Of a DNA stretch of 64,000 nt, positions 16,292-24,654 are shown in pieces (position 1 is the stretch's first letter; each line of letters opens with the position of its first letter). The stretch covers positions 1,488,001-1,552,000 of the forward strand of contig NZ_ARYH01000001.1 in the NCBI RefSeq assembly GCF_000685235.1, given 5' to 3'. The notes under the pieces were generated by a model, which saw only the letters and a program-made list of their open reading frames with translations, did no database searches and was not told the origin of the DNA. This stretch comes from Hyphomonas adhaerens MHS-3 (GTDB lineage: Bacteria > Pseudomonadota > Alphaproteobacteria > Caulobacterales > Hyphomonadaceae). Both the position numbers and the translations under genes were made by a program.

Positions 16292-17326
16292 ATGACGCTG
16301 AATATTCCCGCGATCGAGGCGCAGGCCGAACTGCATCACCAGTACCTGCTGGGCCTTGAGCTGATGGTCGCCACGCGCGAAGGGCCGGAAGTTGTCGGCG
16401 ACTGGATGTTCCGCCTGTTCCGCCGCCAGCATGAGGACAAGTTCCTCTCAAGCTTCCGCAAACTGGGGCTCGACGGCCTGCCGGATGCTGTGGCGTGTGC
16501 GAAATATCACGTCCTGTCCAATGGCGTCGGCGGCGTGGCCGTCGAATACATGGAAGAGAGCGACACGAAGGCCTGGGTCCGCTTCCGGTATCCGCGCTGG
16601 ATGTATGACGGCGCGGTGATTTGCGGTGTGCCGGTGGAGGCGAGCCGGGGGTTCCTGCGCGGCTGGTATGGCCAGAATGGCGTGTCGCTTGGCAATCCGC
16701 GGCTTGGCTTTGTGTGCGTGTCGGAGGACATGACCGGCCAGTTCGGCCTCTGTGGCTATTTCCGGGAATATGATCACGACCTCACCGAAGACGAACGCCT
16801 CGTCTTTGCGCCGGATGAGCGTCCGCCGCCTTTCGATCCGGCGAAACAGCCCGAGCCGCCGCCCGGGGAATGGAACGCGGAACGCCTTGCCAAGGCCAAC
16901 CGGAACTATGCCGTGGAATATATCCGCAATGGCGTGCGCGAACTGGTGAATGTGCTCGGGCGTGAACGTGCGCTGGAACTCTGTCATCTCGCGGCACGGC
17001 TGACGGGCCTGCAGCACTACCGGCACATGGCAGAGGCGGTTGGCGGCAGGGATGGCGGCCCGGAAGAGGCGGCAGGCTTCCTCGCTGCCATGTTCGCCGG
17101 CATGGGGGACGAGTGCCGGGTGGACCCCTTTGATGACGGGGCCGTCCTGCACCAGACCGGCCTGCGGATCGTCCGCGGGCTGGAGGGTGCGGAGCGCGAT
17201 ACGCTCCTGTCTTGCTGGATCGAGATCTGGCGCGGTGCGGTACATTCGCAGAGGATGTTCATGGACGTGGATTGCAGCGTCTCTGAGACGGGCCTTGTCT
17301 GGAGAGTCACGGGGTCGTCCCGTTAA
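16292..17326 (+). CDS. Conserved hypothetical cytoplasmic protein, unrecognised
   Basis: Soluble 344-aa protein with no signal peptide or membrane helix; start set by GGGGTAGGG 5 nt before the ATG. I do not recognise the family. Visible features are an N-terminal helical part (HHQYLLGLELMV...), a Trp/Gly-rich middle (WVRFRYPRWMYDG, RGWYGQNGVSLGNPRLG), a Pro-rich linker near residue 185 and a C-terminal helical part ending in a cysteine-containing strand (MDVDCSVSETG). The middle loosely recalls hydrolases annotated as L-2-amino-thiazoline-4-carboxylate hydrolase, but not strongly enough to name it. Last gene of the monooxygenase run. Confidence 0.65.
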   Translation: MTLNIPAIEAQAELHHQYLLGLELMVATREGPEVVGDWMFRLFRRQHEDKFLSSFRKLGLDGLPDAVACAKYHVLSNGVGGVAVEYMEESDTKAWVRFRYPRWMYDGAVICGVPVEASRGFLRGWYGQNGVSLGNPRLGFVCVSEDMTGQFGLCGYFREYDHDLTEDERLVFAPDERPPPFDPAKQPEPPPGEWNAERLAKANRNYAVEYIRNGVRELVNVLGRERALELCHLAARLTGLQHYRHMAEAVGGRDGGPEEAAGFLAAMFAGMGDECRVDPFDDGAVLHQTGLRIVRGLEGAERDTLLSCWIEIWRGAVHSQRMFMDVDCSVSETGLVWRVTGSSR

Positions 17327-17379
17327 GCCGTCCGGATCCCTGACAATACGTAATTCCCTGAATTTTTTGAGATGAAGTG

Positions 17380-17397
17380 CATCGCAGCTATGCGATG
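17380..17397. promoter_or_regulatory. Palindrome upstream of tetR, probable operator
   Basis: Inverted repeat CATCGCA-GCTA-TGCGATG with perfect 7-bp arms, 63 bp before the TetR gene and inside an AT-rich stretch (TTTTTTGA before it, TTATAAAG and TTGACA after it). The size and position suit a TetR dimer site for autorepression. No other copy was noticed in the window. Confidence 0.5.
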
Positions 17398-17460
17398 TTA
17401 TAAAGTTGACACATGATGACGCCTTCGGCCACGATGGTTTGCAGGTGAGGATGGCAAGTC

Positions 17461-18084
17461 ATGACAATCGGCATGAAAACGGTAGAAAATTCCGGCAAGA
17501 GAGCCCGTTCCAAGGCAGCGAACCGGCGGGCGATTCTCGATGCCGGCCGGCGCGTGTTCGCGCGGATCGGGTTCGAGGCCACGACAGTGCGCGACATTAT
17601 CCGGGAGACCGATCTCGCGGCCGGCACGTTCTACAATTACTTCAAATCCAAGGAAGAAGTCTTCGAGGCAATTGCCGAAGACTCCACACATCGCTTTCGC
17701 GGCATGTTGAAAGATGTCCGCGCCACGGCCCGCACCGCACATGACTATATGCATGATGCTTATCATGCCTATTTCAGCTTCATTGCCGATGAGAACCGTC
17801 AGGCCCTGTCCGAAGGGGCGCCCCATATGGCGCTGATCGGCGTGCGGGTGGATACGCCGGAAATGCTGGCGGTTGCCGCGGAGATCCGGTCGGACCTTGA
17901 GCGAATCCTGTCGGCAGACACATCCTCGACCATCGACATCGAGTTTCTCACGGCCGCCGCGATTGGAACGGCCCGGGAAATGGGAGAAATCATGCTGCTC
18001 CGCCGGCCGGTCGATGTCGACGGTGCGACCGAGTTTGCCTCCCGGATGCTGATGGCCGGCGTGAAGGAGCTTGCCGCGAAGTAA
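17461..18084 (+). CDS. TetR/AcrR-family transcriptional regulator
   Basis: Regulator of 207 aa with the N-terminal TetR helix-turn-helix (RRAILDAGRRVFARIGF...TVRDIIRETDLAAGTFYNYF, residues about 20-66) and a divergent ligand-binding C-terminal half. GAGG upstream supports ATG 17461; an internal ATG at codon 5 is possible. A 7-bp palindrome sits just upstream. The following hydrolase and two MDR reductases on the same strand are the likely regulated genes, suggesting a lipophilic xenobiotic or fatty-acid-type inducer; this is inference from context. Confidence 0.9.
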   Translation: MTIGMKTVENSGKRARSKAANRRAILDAGRRVFARIGFEATTVRDIIRETDLAAGTFYNYFKSKEEVFEAIAEDSTHRFRGMLKDVRATARTAHDYMHDAYHAYFSFIADENRQALSEGAPHMALIGVRVDTPEMLAVAAEIRSDLERILSADTSSTIDIEFLTAAAIGTAREMGEIMLLRRPVDVDGATEFASRMLMAGVKELAAK

Positions 18085-18156
18085 GGCGCTTGCCCTCTTG
18101 GCGAGCGAGGCGCGGCAGGTCTAAGCTTCCCCCGAGAATACAACAGGGGAGCGGCC

Positions 18157-19191
18157 ATGAGCCTTCAGCAGACCATCACCAAGCTCGTCATGAAACTGCC
18201 GGGCGGCCTGCTCGTGAAAATGGCAGGCGGCAAGCCGCTGACAATTCGGGACCGTACCCTGGAGCCGCAGCTGCAGCTGATGGCGTGGAACGGACGCAAT
18301 GCGCCGCCGCTCTCCAGCCTGCCGGCGGAAACCGTTCAGGCCGTGACCAAGGAAACCCTGGCATCCGTCGAGGCGCCCATCGAACCCGGTGTGCGCACCG
18401 AGGACCTGACCATTCCCGGCCCCAACAAGAACCAGATTCCGGCCCGCATCTACCGCCCGGACGGGCAGGATCCGAAGGCGCCGCTGATGGTTTACTACCA
18501 TATGGGCGGCGGCGTGATCGGCGATCTGGAGACCTGTCACGCCTGGTGCTCCATTCTGGCCAGCCGGGTGAAATGCCCTGTCCTGTCGGTCGACTACCGC
18601 CTGGCACCGCAGCACAAATTCCCTGCCGGCATCGATGATTGCTGCGCCGCTTATGAATGGGGCATGCGCAATGCCGCCAAATTCGGTGCGCCGGAAGGTG
18701 TTGCCGCCGTGGGCGGAGATTCCATGGGCGGCAATTTCTCGGCGATCATCGCGCAGGAGATGCAGCGCGAGGACAAGCCGCTGCCGGCGATGCAGCTGCT
18801 GATCTATCCGGCCATCGACCTTGTCGAGGAATTCCCCTCCCGCAAAGAGTTCAGCCAGACTTTCTCCCTGTCCACCGACACGATGGACTGGTTCATGCAG
18901 GAATACCTGCCGGAAGGGTTCGACAAATCAGACAGGATGCTGTCGCCCGGGCAGACGGGGCATCTCGATGGCCTGCCGCCGGCCGTCGTCATCACGGCCG
19001 GTCATGATCCGCTCTGCGATGAAGGCGATGATTATGCCCGCCGCCTGAAGGATGCCGGCGTGCCGGTGATCCACAAACGCTATGACAATCTTGCGCACGC
19101 CTTCACGGCGTTCACCCTGATTTCGCCCGGCTCACGCAAGGCCTGCCTGGAAATCGCGGACATGGTCCGCACCGTCTATTCAAAACTCTAG
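18157..19191 (+). CDS. HSL-family alpha/beta hydrolase (esterase)
   Basis: Hormone-sensitive-lipase-family hydrolase, 344 aa. Nucleophile in GGDSMGGN (about residue 191), acid in HDPLCDEGDDYA, base His in NLAHAFT. The oxyanion motif reads HMGGGVIGD instead of the classical HGGGFVIG, so this is a variant branch. No signal peptide is visible. TetR lies upstream and a quinone oxidoreductase 9 bp downstream. Carboxylesterase activity is expected; the substrate is unknown. Confidence 0.88.
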   Translation: MSLQQTITKLVMKLPGGLLVKMAGGKPLTIRDRTLEPQLQLMAWNGRNAPPLSSLPAETVQAVTKETLASVEAPIEPGVRTEDLTIPGPNKNQIPARIYRPDGQDPKAPLMVYYHMGGGVIGDLETCHAWCSILASRVKCPVLSVDYRLAPQHKFPAGIDDCCAAYEWGMRNAAKFGAPEGVAAVGGDSMGGNFSAIIAQEMQREDKPLPAMQLLIYPAIDLVEEFPSRKEFSQTFSLSTDTMDWFMQEYLPEGFDKSDRMLSPGQTGHLDGLPPAVVITAGHDPLCDEGDDYARRLKDAGVPVIHKRYDNLAHAFTAFTLISPGSRKACLEIADMVRTVYSKL

Positions 19192-19200
19192 GAGCGCGGC

Positions 19201-20175
19201 TTGAAAGCGCTTGTCTGTCACCAGATTGCGGATGACTTCTCCGGGCTGGAAGTGCGGGATATTGCCGTGCCGGAGCCGGGGGAGGGCGAGGTCCGGGTTC
19301 GCGTGAAGGCGGCCGGGGTGAATTTTCCCGACCTTCTGATGAGCCAGGGCAAGTACCAGTTCAAACCGGAGCTGCCTTTCACGCTCGGCATGGAAGTCGC
19401 GGGCGTGATCGACGCGGTCGGCGATGGTGTGTCGGAGTGGACGCCCGGCGACGAAGTGATCGGCGGCAACAAGACCGGCGCGTATGCGGAATATGCCGTG
19501 CTTCCGGCGGCCAGCCTGTCCCGCAAACCGGGGCCCTTCACGTTCGCCCAGGCCGCGGCCTTTCCGGCAGCCTATATCACGGCTTATGTGGCGCTTGTCG
19601 TTCGGGCCAATTTGCAACCGGGCGAAACGCTGCTTGTGCATGGGGCGAGCGGCGGGGTTGGCATGGCCGCCGTGGATGTCGGCAAGCTGCTCGGCGCGAC
19701 GGTCATCGCGACTTCGGCATCCGATACCAAATTGAACAAGGTGCTGGAATACGGCGCGGACTACGGCATCAACGTGACCCAGGGCTTTCGCGACAAGGTC
19801 AAGACGCTCACCCAGGGACGCGGCGCGGACGTCATCTTCGATCCGGTCGGCGGGGATGTGTTTGACGAAAGTGTCCGCTGCATCGCCTTTGACGGGCGGC
19901 TTCTGGTTGTCGGTTTCACTTCCGGGCGTATTCCTTCGATCAATGCGAACATGCCGCTGATCAAGGGGTTCTCGGTCGTTGGCGTGCGGGCGGGGGAGTA
20001 TGGCCGCCAGTTCCCGGAGCGGGGGCTGAAGAACAAGGCCGCGATCGGCCAATGGGCAGAAGAGGGCAAAGTGCGCCCCCACGTCTTCAAGGAGATCCCG
20101 CTGGATGACTGGCGGGAAGCGTGGCGCCTGATGACCGACCGCGAAGTTGTCGGTAAGGTCATCATCAGACCCTGA
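19201..20175 (+). CDS. NADPH:quinone oxidoreductase-like MDR protein
   Basis: Zinc-independent medium-chain dehydrogenase/reductase of the quinone oxidoreductase type, 324 aa. Features: GVNFPDLLMSQGKYQ in the catalytic domain, the NADPH-binding LLVHGASGGVGMAAV (about 143-157) and no structural zinc cysteines. It begins with TTG, supported by TAGGAG 6-7 nt upstream, and follows the hydrolase stop by 9 bp. Likely reduces quinones, enones or acryloyl-type substrates. Confidence 0.88.
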   Translation: MKALVCHQIADDFSGLEVRDIAVPEPGEGEVRVRVKAAGVNFPDLLMSQGKYQFKPELPFTLGMEVAGVIDAVGDGVSEWTPGDEVIGGNKTGAYAEYAVLPAASLSRKPGPFTFAQAAAFPAAYITAYVALVVRANLQPGETLLVHGASGGVGMAAVDVGKLLGATVIATSASDTKLNKVLEYGADYGINVTQGFRDKVKTLTQGRGADVIFDPVGGDVFDESVRCIAFDGRLLVVGFTSGRIPSINANMPLIKGFSVVGVRAGEYGRQFPERGLKNKAAIGQWAEEGKVRPHVFKEIPLDDWREAWRLMTDREVVGKVIIRP

Positions 20176-20215
20176 GACCGATAAAACAATTTACACCTTA
20201 AGAGAGGAATACCCG

Positions 20216-21355
20216 ATGGCTGAGCAACTTCCCGAGACAAGCCTTCAAATCCGCACGCTGGTGACACCGGAGGGCAAACTGGAATTGTCCCTCACCGAAG
20301 CGCCGGTGAAGGCGCCGGGCCCGGATCAGGTGCTTGTGCGGATTCAAGGCACACCGATCAACCCGTCCGACCTCGGCCTTCTGGTTGGCGGGGCCGACAT
20401 GTCGACCGCCGTGCAGGGCGGAACGAAAGACAATCCGACGATCACGGCCGATGTGCCGGAAGGCGGCCTGCGCGCCATGAAAGCCCGGCTTGGCCAGTCG
20501 CTGGCCGTGGGCAATGAAGGCGCAGGCATCGTGGTCGCCGCCGGGGATTCCCCTGAGGCACAGGCGCTGCTTGGCAAGATGGTCACCTGCCTGGGCGGGA
20601 ACATGTACCAGCAATACCGTACACTACATGTCTCGCAGTGCATGGCCCTGCCGGACGGCACGACGGCAGAGCAGGGGGCGTCCTGCTATGTGAACCCCCT
20701 GACCGCGCTCTCCTTTGTGGAAACGATGAAGGCAAAAGGGCATTCCGCCCTCGTGCACACTGCGGCCGCATCGAACCTTGGCCAGATGCTGAACAAGATC
20801 TGCCTCAAGGATGGCGTGCCGATCCTCAACATTGTGCGTAAGGAAGAACAGGCGGAGATCCTGCGCGGTATCGGTGCCAAGCACATCGTCAACTCGACCT
20901 CGCCGACTTTCATGGAAGACCTGATCAAAGGCCTGATGGAAACCGGCGCGACAATGGGCTTTGATGCCATCGGCGGCGGACCGCTGGCCGGCCAGCTGCT
21001 CATCGCCATGGAAGCTGCGGCCAGCCGCAAGATGAAAGAATATTCCCGCTATGGGTCCGGCACGGAAACGCAGGTCTACATCTACGGCCGGCTCGACATG
21101 TCGCCGACCATCGTGCCGGCCGGCGTCGGCTTTGCCTGGAACCTCAGCGGCTACCTGCTGACACCGTTCCTGGAGAAGGCGGCCCCGGAAGTGCGTGCAC
21201 GCATGTACAAGCGCGTGATCGACGAACTGGATACGACCTTTGCCAGCCACTACACGAAGACGATCTCGCTGGCCGAGGCGCTCGATCTGGACACGCTGCA
21301 CGCCTATAACGCCAAGGCGACGGGCGAAAAATACCTGATCGATCCGAGCCTCTAG
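20216..21355 (+). CDS. Zinc-binding-dehydrogenase-like MDR protein (enoyl reductase-like)
   Basis: Second MDR-fold oxidoreductase, 379 aa, of the sub-branch related to enoyl-reductase-like proteins: TPINPSDLGLLVGG, NEGAGIVVAAGDSP, then a Rossmann part in which the usual Gly-rich loop reads HTAAASNLGQMLNK. It is longer than its upstream neighbour and only weakly similar to it, so the two are not a recent duplication. AGAGAGGA precedes the ATG. It ends 4 bp from the convergent kinase gene. Confidence 0.82.
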   Translation: MAEQLPETSLQIRTLVTPEGKLELSLTEAPVKAPGPDQVLVRIQGTPINPSDLGLLVGGADMSTAVQGGTKDNPTITADVPEGGLRAMKARLGQSLAVGNEGAGIVVAAGDSPEAQALLGKMVTCLGGNMYQQYRTLHVSQCMALPDGTTAEQGASCYVNPLTALSFVETMKAKGHSALVHTAAASNLGQMLNKICLKDGVPILNIVRKEEQAEILRGIGAKHIVNSTSPTFMEDLIKGLMETGATMGFDAIGGGPLAGQLLIAMEAAASRKMKEYSRYGSGTETQVYIYGRLDMSPTIVPAGVGFAWNLSGYLLTPFLEKAAPEVRARMYKRVIDELDTTFASHYTKTISLAEALDLDTLHAYNAKATGEKYLIDPSL

Positions 21356-21359
21356 GCCG

Positions 21360-22100
21360 TCAGAGCAGCCTGTCTTCTGCGATCGTTACAGAGTGATCGC
21401 GGGTCTTGTAGAGAACGATGTCGGCCCGCTGTTTCAGCGGGCCGATGTTCTCCCGCAGGTTTGGCAGGTTGATCCGCTCCCAGACAGATTGTACGAATTC
21501 CAGGAGCTCCGGCTCTGACATGTGCAGGAAGTTCGCATAGAAGGATGCCGGGTCTTCCCGCGCGGCGTTCCACAGGCGCAGGAAGCGTTCCAGGAACCAG
21601 GCAAGCAGGTCGTCTTCGCTGGCATCCAGATATATCAGCAGGTCCGGCTCGTGCGTTTCGCGCGGGGGCGGCGACAAGGGCCGGAAGCCGAGCCCTTCCA
21701 GGATCAGCACATCCGGCCGGGCAATGACGCGCGTCAGGGCCGGGTCCACATCGTAGGTGACGTGACTATAGGTGGGGAACGCCGCCTCACCTGTTCGAAT
21801 GGCGCTCAGGGCATTGCCGAGCGCGTGATGGTCATAGGTTTCCGGGAAACCCTTGCGAAGCGTCAGGTCACGCTCGGTCAGCACGCTGTTGGGGAACAGG
21901 AAGCCGTCGGTCGAAACGGTTTCGACGTCCAGCGTATCATCCAGCACACCGGCAAGTGCCGCGGCAAGGGTTGTCTTGCCGGAGGCAACGGAGCCGGTGA
22001 GCCCGGCGATCAGGCCGGCCCGTTCCGATTGCAGTTCAGAGAGGCGGGCGGCCAGGGCGTGAATGCCGTCCCCATCGGTGTTCTGCGTTCCTGCTGTCAT
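21360..22100 (-). CDS. Pantothenate kinase, CoaA type I-like (short form)
   Basis: P-loop kinase, 246 aa, matching the type I pantothenate kinase pattern: GSVASGKTT (Walker A), STDGFLFPN, LTLRKGFPETYD, YSHVTYDV, VLILEGL and the C-terminal WERINLPNL...ILPT-like segment. If correct it phosphorylates pantothenate, the first step of CoA synthesis. E. coli CoaA is about 316 aa; this one lacks most of the N-terminal part and is also shortened elsewhere, so a related kinase specificity is possible. The ATG has a weak GGA only. A perfect 11-bp hairpin lies inside its 3' coding region. Confidence 0.75.
   Translation of the reverse strand: MTAGTQNTDGDGIHALAARLSELQSERAGLIAGLTGSVASGKTTLAAALAGVLDDTLDVETVSTDGFLFPNSVLTERDLTLRKGFPETYDHHALGNALSAIRTGEAAFPTYSHVTYDVDPALTRVIARPDVLILEGLGFRPLSPPPRETHEPDLLIYLDASEDDLLAWFLERFLRLWNAAREDPASFYANFLHMSEPELLEFVQSVWERINLPNLRENIGPLKQRADIVLYKTRDHSVTIAEDRLL
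21421..21445. promoter_or_regulatory. Perfect 11-bp hairpin inside the kinase coding region
   Basis: TCGGCCCGCTG and CAGCGGGCCGA flank a 3-base loop, all within codons near the C-terminus of the CoaA-like gene and 66 nt past the stop of the convergent MDR gene. Without a T-run it is not a classical terminator for either strand, but it could pause or stabilise the 3' end of the plus-strand transcript. Confidence 0.4.
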
Positions 22101-22137
22101 TCCGGTCCATTCTGATAATTGCGAAACGCTTGCGAAC

Positions 22138-23037
22138 CTACACAGTTCGCTTCGCCTTGTCCTCCGCATTTGCGCCCTCAATGGCGTCGCGGGCGGCGGC
22201 CCATTGCTCGTCGCTCCATGCAGCCAGGGCGCTGAAATTTCCGCCGGATGCATTGTACATGGCCCCATCGATCGCGATGGTCTGGCCGTTGATGTATTCG
22301 CAGCCGGGCGCCATCAGCAGGACGGCAAGATTGACCAGTTCGTGCATCTCGCCGACGCGGTCCATCGGGTTGGCGACGCCGCGCTCCATGCTGCTTTCGC
22401 CCGAGTCCGGTGACAGGCGCGCCCAGGCGCCCTTGGTCGGGAAGGGGCCCGGGGCAATCGCATTGAAGCGCAGGCCATACCGGCCCCATTCGACGGCGAG
22501 GGATTGCGTCATCGTATTCACAGCGGCCTTCGACATCGCCGAAGGTACGACGAACGGTCCGCCATTCCACACCCAGGTCGTGAGAATGGAGCAGACATTG
22601 CCTTTGTGCTTCTGGTCGATCCAGCGCTTGCCGATGTCGTGCGTCATGTAGAAGGAGCCGCGGAAGACGATGTTGGAAATCGCATCGAAGCCGCGAATGG
22701 AGAGGTCTTCCGTGCGCGAGATGAAATTGCCGGCGGCATTGTTCATCAGGCCGGTGAGCGGGCCGTGCTTGGCCCAGATTTCGTCATTCATGTCTGTGAT
22801 GGCCTCGGCGACGCGGATATCGCAGGCATGCGGCACGACCTTGCCGCCATGCCTGTCCATCAGTTCCTTCGCGGTTTCCTCGCACACGCCGCCACGCCGG
22901 CCACAGATGTGAACCTCGGCGCCGAGTTTCAGGAAACCTTCGGCCATTTCTTTCCCAAGGCCGGTGCCACCGCCTGTGATCAGAATACGTTCGTCCTTCA
23001 TCAGGCCGTCGCGAAACATGAGTTTGGATGTGTCCAT
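22138..23037 (-). CDS. SDR oxidoreductase, 2,4-dienoyl-CoA reductase (DECR)-like
   Basis: Short-chain dehydrogenase/reductase, 299 aa. NADP(H) motif TGGGTGLG, NNAAGNF, and the segment FVVPSAMSKAAV...SLAVEWGRYGLRFNAIAPGPFPTKGA, which closely follows mitochondrial-type 2,4-dienoyl-CoA reductase and its bacterial relatives. DECR reduces dienoyl-CoA during oxidation of unsaturated fatty acids. Lys of the active site is present (SAMSK). In the relatives I recall, the tyrosine sits in a TTYAWTG-type block; here the same place reads TTWVWNG, so it seems replaced by Trp. GGGAGG before the ATG makes the start certain. Confidence 0.85.
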   Translation of the reverse strand: MDTSKLMFRDGLMKDERILITGGGTGLGKEMAEGFLKLGAEVHICGRRGGVCEETAKELMDRHGGKVVPHACDIRVAEAITDMNDEIWAKHGPLTGLMNNAAGNFISRTEDLSIRGFDAISNIVFRGSFYMTHDIGKRWIDQKHKGNVCSILTTWVWNGGPFVVPSAMSKAAVNTMTQSLAVEWGRYGLRFNAIAPGPFPTKGAWARLSPDSGESSMERGVANPMDRVGEMHELVNLAVLLMAPGCEYINGQTIAIDGAMYNASGGNFSALAAWSDEQWAAARDAIEGANAEDKAKRTV

Positions 23038-23136
23038 GATGTCCTCCCGGGATCTCTTCTTGTTTTGGAGGGATCATAGGACAGGCAGGCAAGCTGACCA
23101 GCCCAAATCGGGGCGCCAGCACGAACACTTCGCCTG

Positions 23137-23490
23137 CTATTTGCGGAACGGCAGGCTGATCAGGCGCCAGAGGACCCAGAGCGGGACAACGATTGTGGCC
23201 CCCGCGAGGGCGGGTTTCCAGAAATTGCGGACTGCCCAGCCTGCTGCCGCCAGCGTCTGCTTCGCAATTGCGGCCAGTGCGGCCGGAATGTTCGCATCCT
23301 GAGCGGCCGGATTGAAGTTCGCGGCCATGACAAAGAAGCCCACCAGAATGCACAGCCCGGTCAGTTTCACGCCGCCCCAGAAGCTGATGCCGAACAGGCG
23401 CCGCAGAAGCGGGCGTTTCGGCGGCTTACCGGTCTTGTCCGGCGGCCCAGCGGGCGGTTCCGGGGGATCGACGGGAGGTGTGTCAGTCAT
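23137..23490 (-). CDS. DUF6460-like small membrane protein
   Basis: Protein of 117 aa: Pro-rich cytoplasmic N-terminus (about 25 residues), a hydrophobic segment about 38-58, and a second one about 88-110 with ATIVVPLWVLWRLIS, the pattern of DUF6460. Its start overlaps the 3' end of the upstream MscS gene by 8 nt, so it is translated from the same message and may work with that channel. Function unknown. Confidence 0.72.
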   Translation of the reverse strand: MTDTPPVDPPEPPAGPPDKTGKPPKRPLLRRLFGISFWGGVKLTGLCILVGFFVMAANFNPAAQDANIPAALAAIAKQTLAAAGWAVRNFWKPALAGATIVVPLWVLWRLISLPFRK

Positions 23491-24613
23491 CGTCCGGTGG
23501 AGTCATCGGTGGACGCGCCGCGGCCGTATCACCGGTATCGCTGCCGGGGGCCTTGTACGGAACATAGACCACATGCTGGAACGGGATCGTCACGCCGTTT
23601 GCATCGAAGGCCTCTTTCACCGCCTTGGTGATATCTGCGCGGACATTGACGAATTCCGGCGTGGCAACGAAGGCGCGCAAGCGCACCTGAACGCTGGAGG
23701 CAGCCAGCGCGTGAATTCCGACCCAGGTTTCGTCATCTGACAGGATACGCGGGTGCGCGTCGGCCACTTCCCGGACCAGACGCAAGGCGAGGTCCATATT
23801 GTCATCGTAGGAAATATCGAAATAGAGATCGAGCCGCCGCCGTGTCTGGCGGGTGTGGTTGATCAGCGGTTCCGCCCACACACTGTCATTGGTGATGGAG
23901 ACCACCTTGTTGTCGATCTGCTTTACCTGCGTGAGGAAAGGCGTGACGTCGATCACTTCGCCGTCGAGCCCTGCAACGGTGACATAGTCGCCGATCCGGA
24001 AAGGCCTGAAAACAGCCAGCATGATGCCCGCAGCGACGGCTTTCAGCGTGTCCTGCAGGGCGAGGCCGATGGCAAGGCCGGCAGCGCCAAGCAGCGCGGC
24101 GAGCGATGCCGTTGGAAAGCCAAGTTGCGTCAGCGCAAAGACGATCGCGACGGCGAAGATCAGGTATTTGAACAGCGAGGCCGCAAAGGCGAACAGCGTG
24201 TCGTCCGCCCCGGAGCGCCGGTGAGCCTTCCGCCCGAACCGCCGCAATGACCGGGCGACGCCATTGGCGATGATAACCGCCACCACGAGGATCGCGACGG
24301 CCCCGACCGCGCCGGGGCCGCGCTGCTCCACCATGGCTTCCCAGTCATACCCGGCCAGGCCGAGTGGGATGGGACTGAGCAGGATCAGGGCGAACATGCG
24401 GGTGACCGACGCGGCGAGGTCCCAGTTCGATCCCTCGAACTCCTTGTCCTTGGAAATCGACCTCTTGCCGATCAGCAGGACGAGGCGCCGCAGAAGGCTG
24501 GCAACGATCCAGACGACCACGACCGACAGGAGCACCAGCCCCCATCGTTCGGCATAAGGTTCAGCCGCTGCGGCCCATGGCGGCCAGCCTGTGGTGTCTA
24601 TCTGAAGCATCAT
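23483..24613 (-). CDS. MscS-family mechanosensitive channel
   Basis: Channel of 376 aa with several N-terminal membrane helices (about 25-50, 70-95, 105-130, 150-180) and the pore/beta region GLALQDTLKAVAAGIMLAVFRPFRIGDYVTVAGLDGEV, where RPFRIGDYV is the MscS family signature, followed by the alpha-beta cytoplasmic part. It releases solutes on hypo-osmotic shock. Ribosome binding site weak (GATTCGGATG). It is followed by an overlapping DUF6460 gene and preceded 41 bp upstream by another MscS gene. Confidence 0.93.
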   Translation of the reverse strand: MMLQIDTTGWPPWAAAAEPYAERWGLVLLSVVVVWIVASLLRRLVLLIGKRSISKDKEFEGSNWDLAASVTRMFALILLSPIPLGLAGYDWEAMVEQRGPGAVGAVAILVVAVIIANGVARSLRRFGRKAHRRSGADDTLFAFAASLFKYLIFAVAIVFALTQLGFPTASLAALLGAAGLAIGLALQDTLKAVAAGIMLAVFRPFRIGDYVTVAGLDGEVIDVTPFLTQVKQIDNKVVSITNDSVWAEPLINHTRQTRRRLDLYFDISYDDNMDLALRLVREVADAHPRILSDDETWVGIHALAASSVQVRLRAFVATPEFVNVRADITKAVKEAFDANGVTIPFQHVVYVPYKAPGSDTGDTAAARPPMTPPDDD

Positions 24614-24654
24614 CCGAATCTTGTGTCACGCAGTGTGAGGCGCTTCAACTGACT

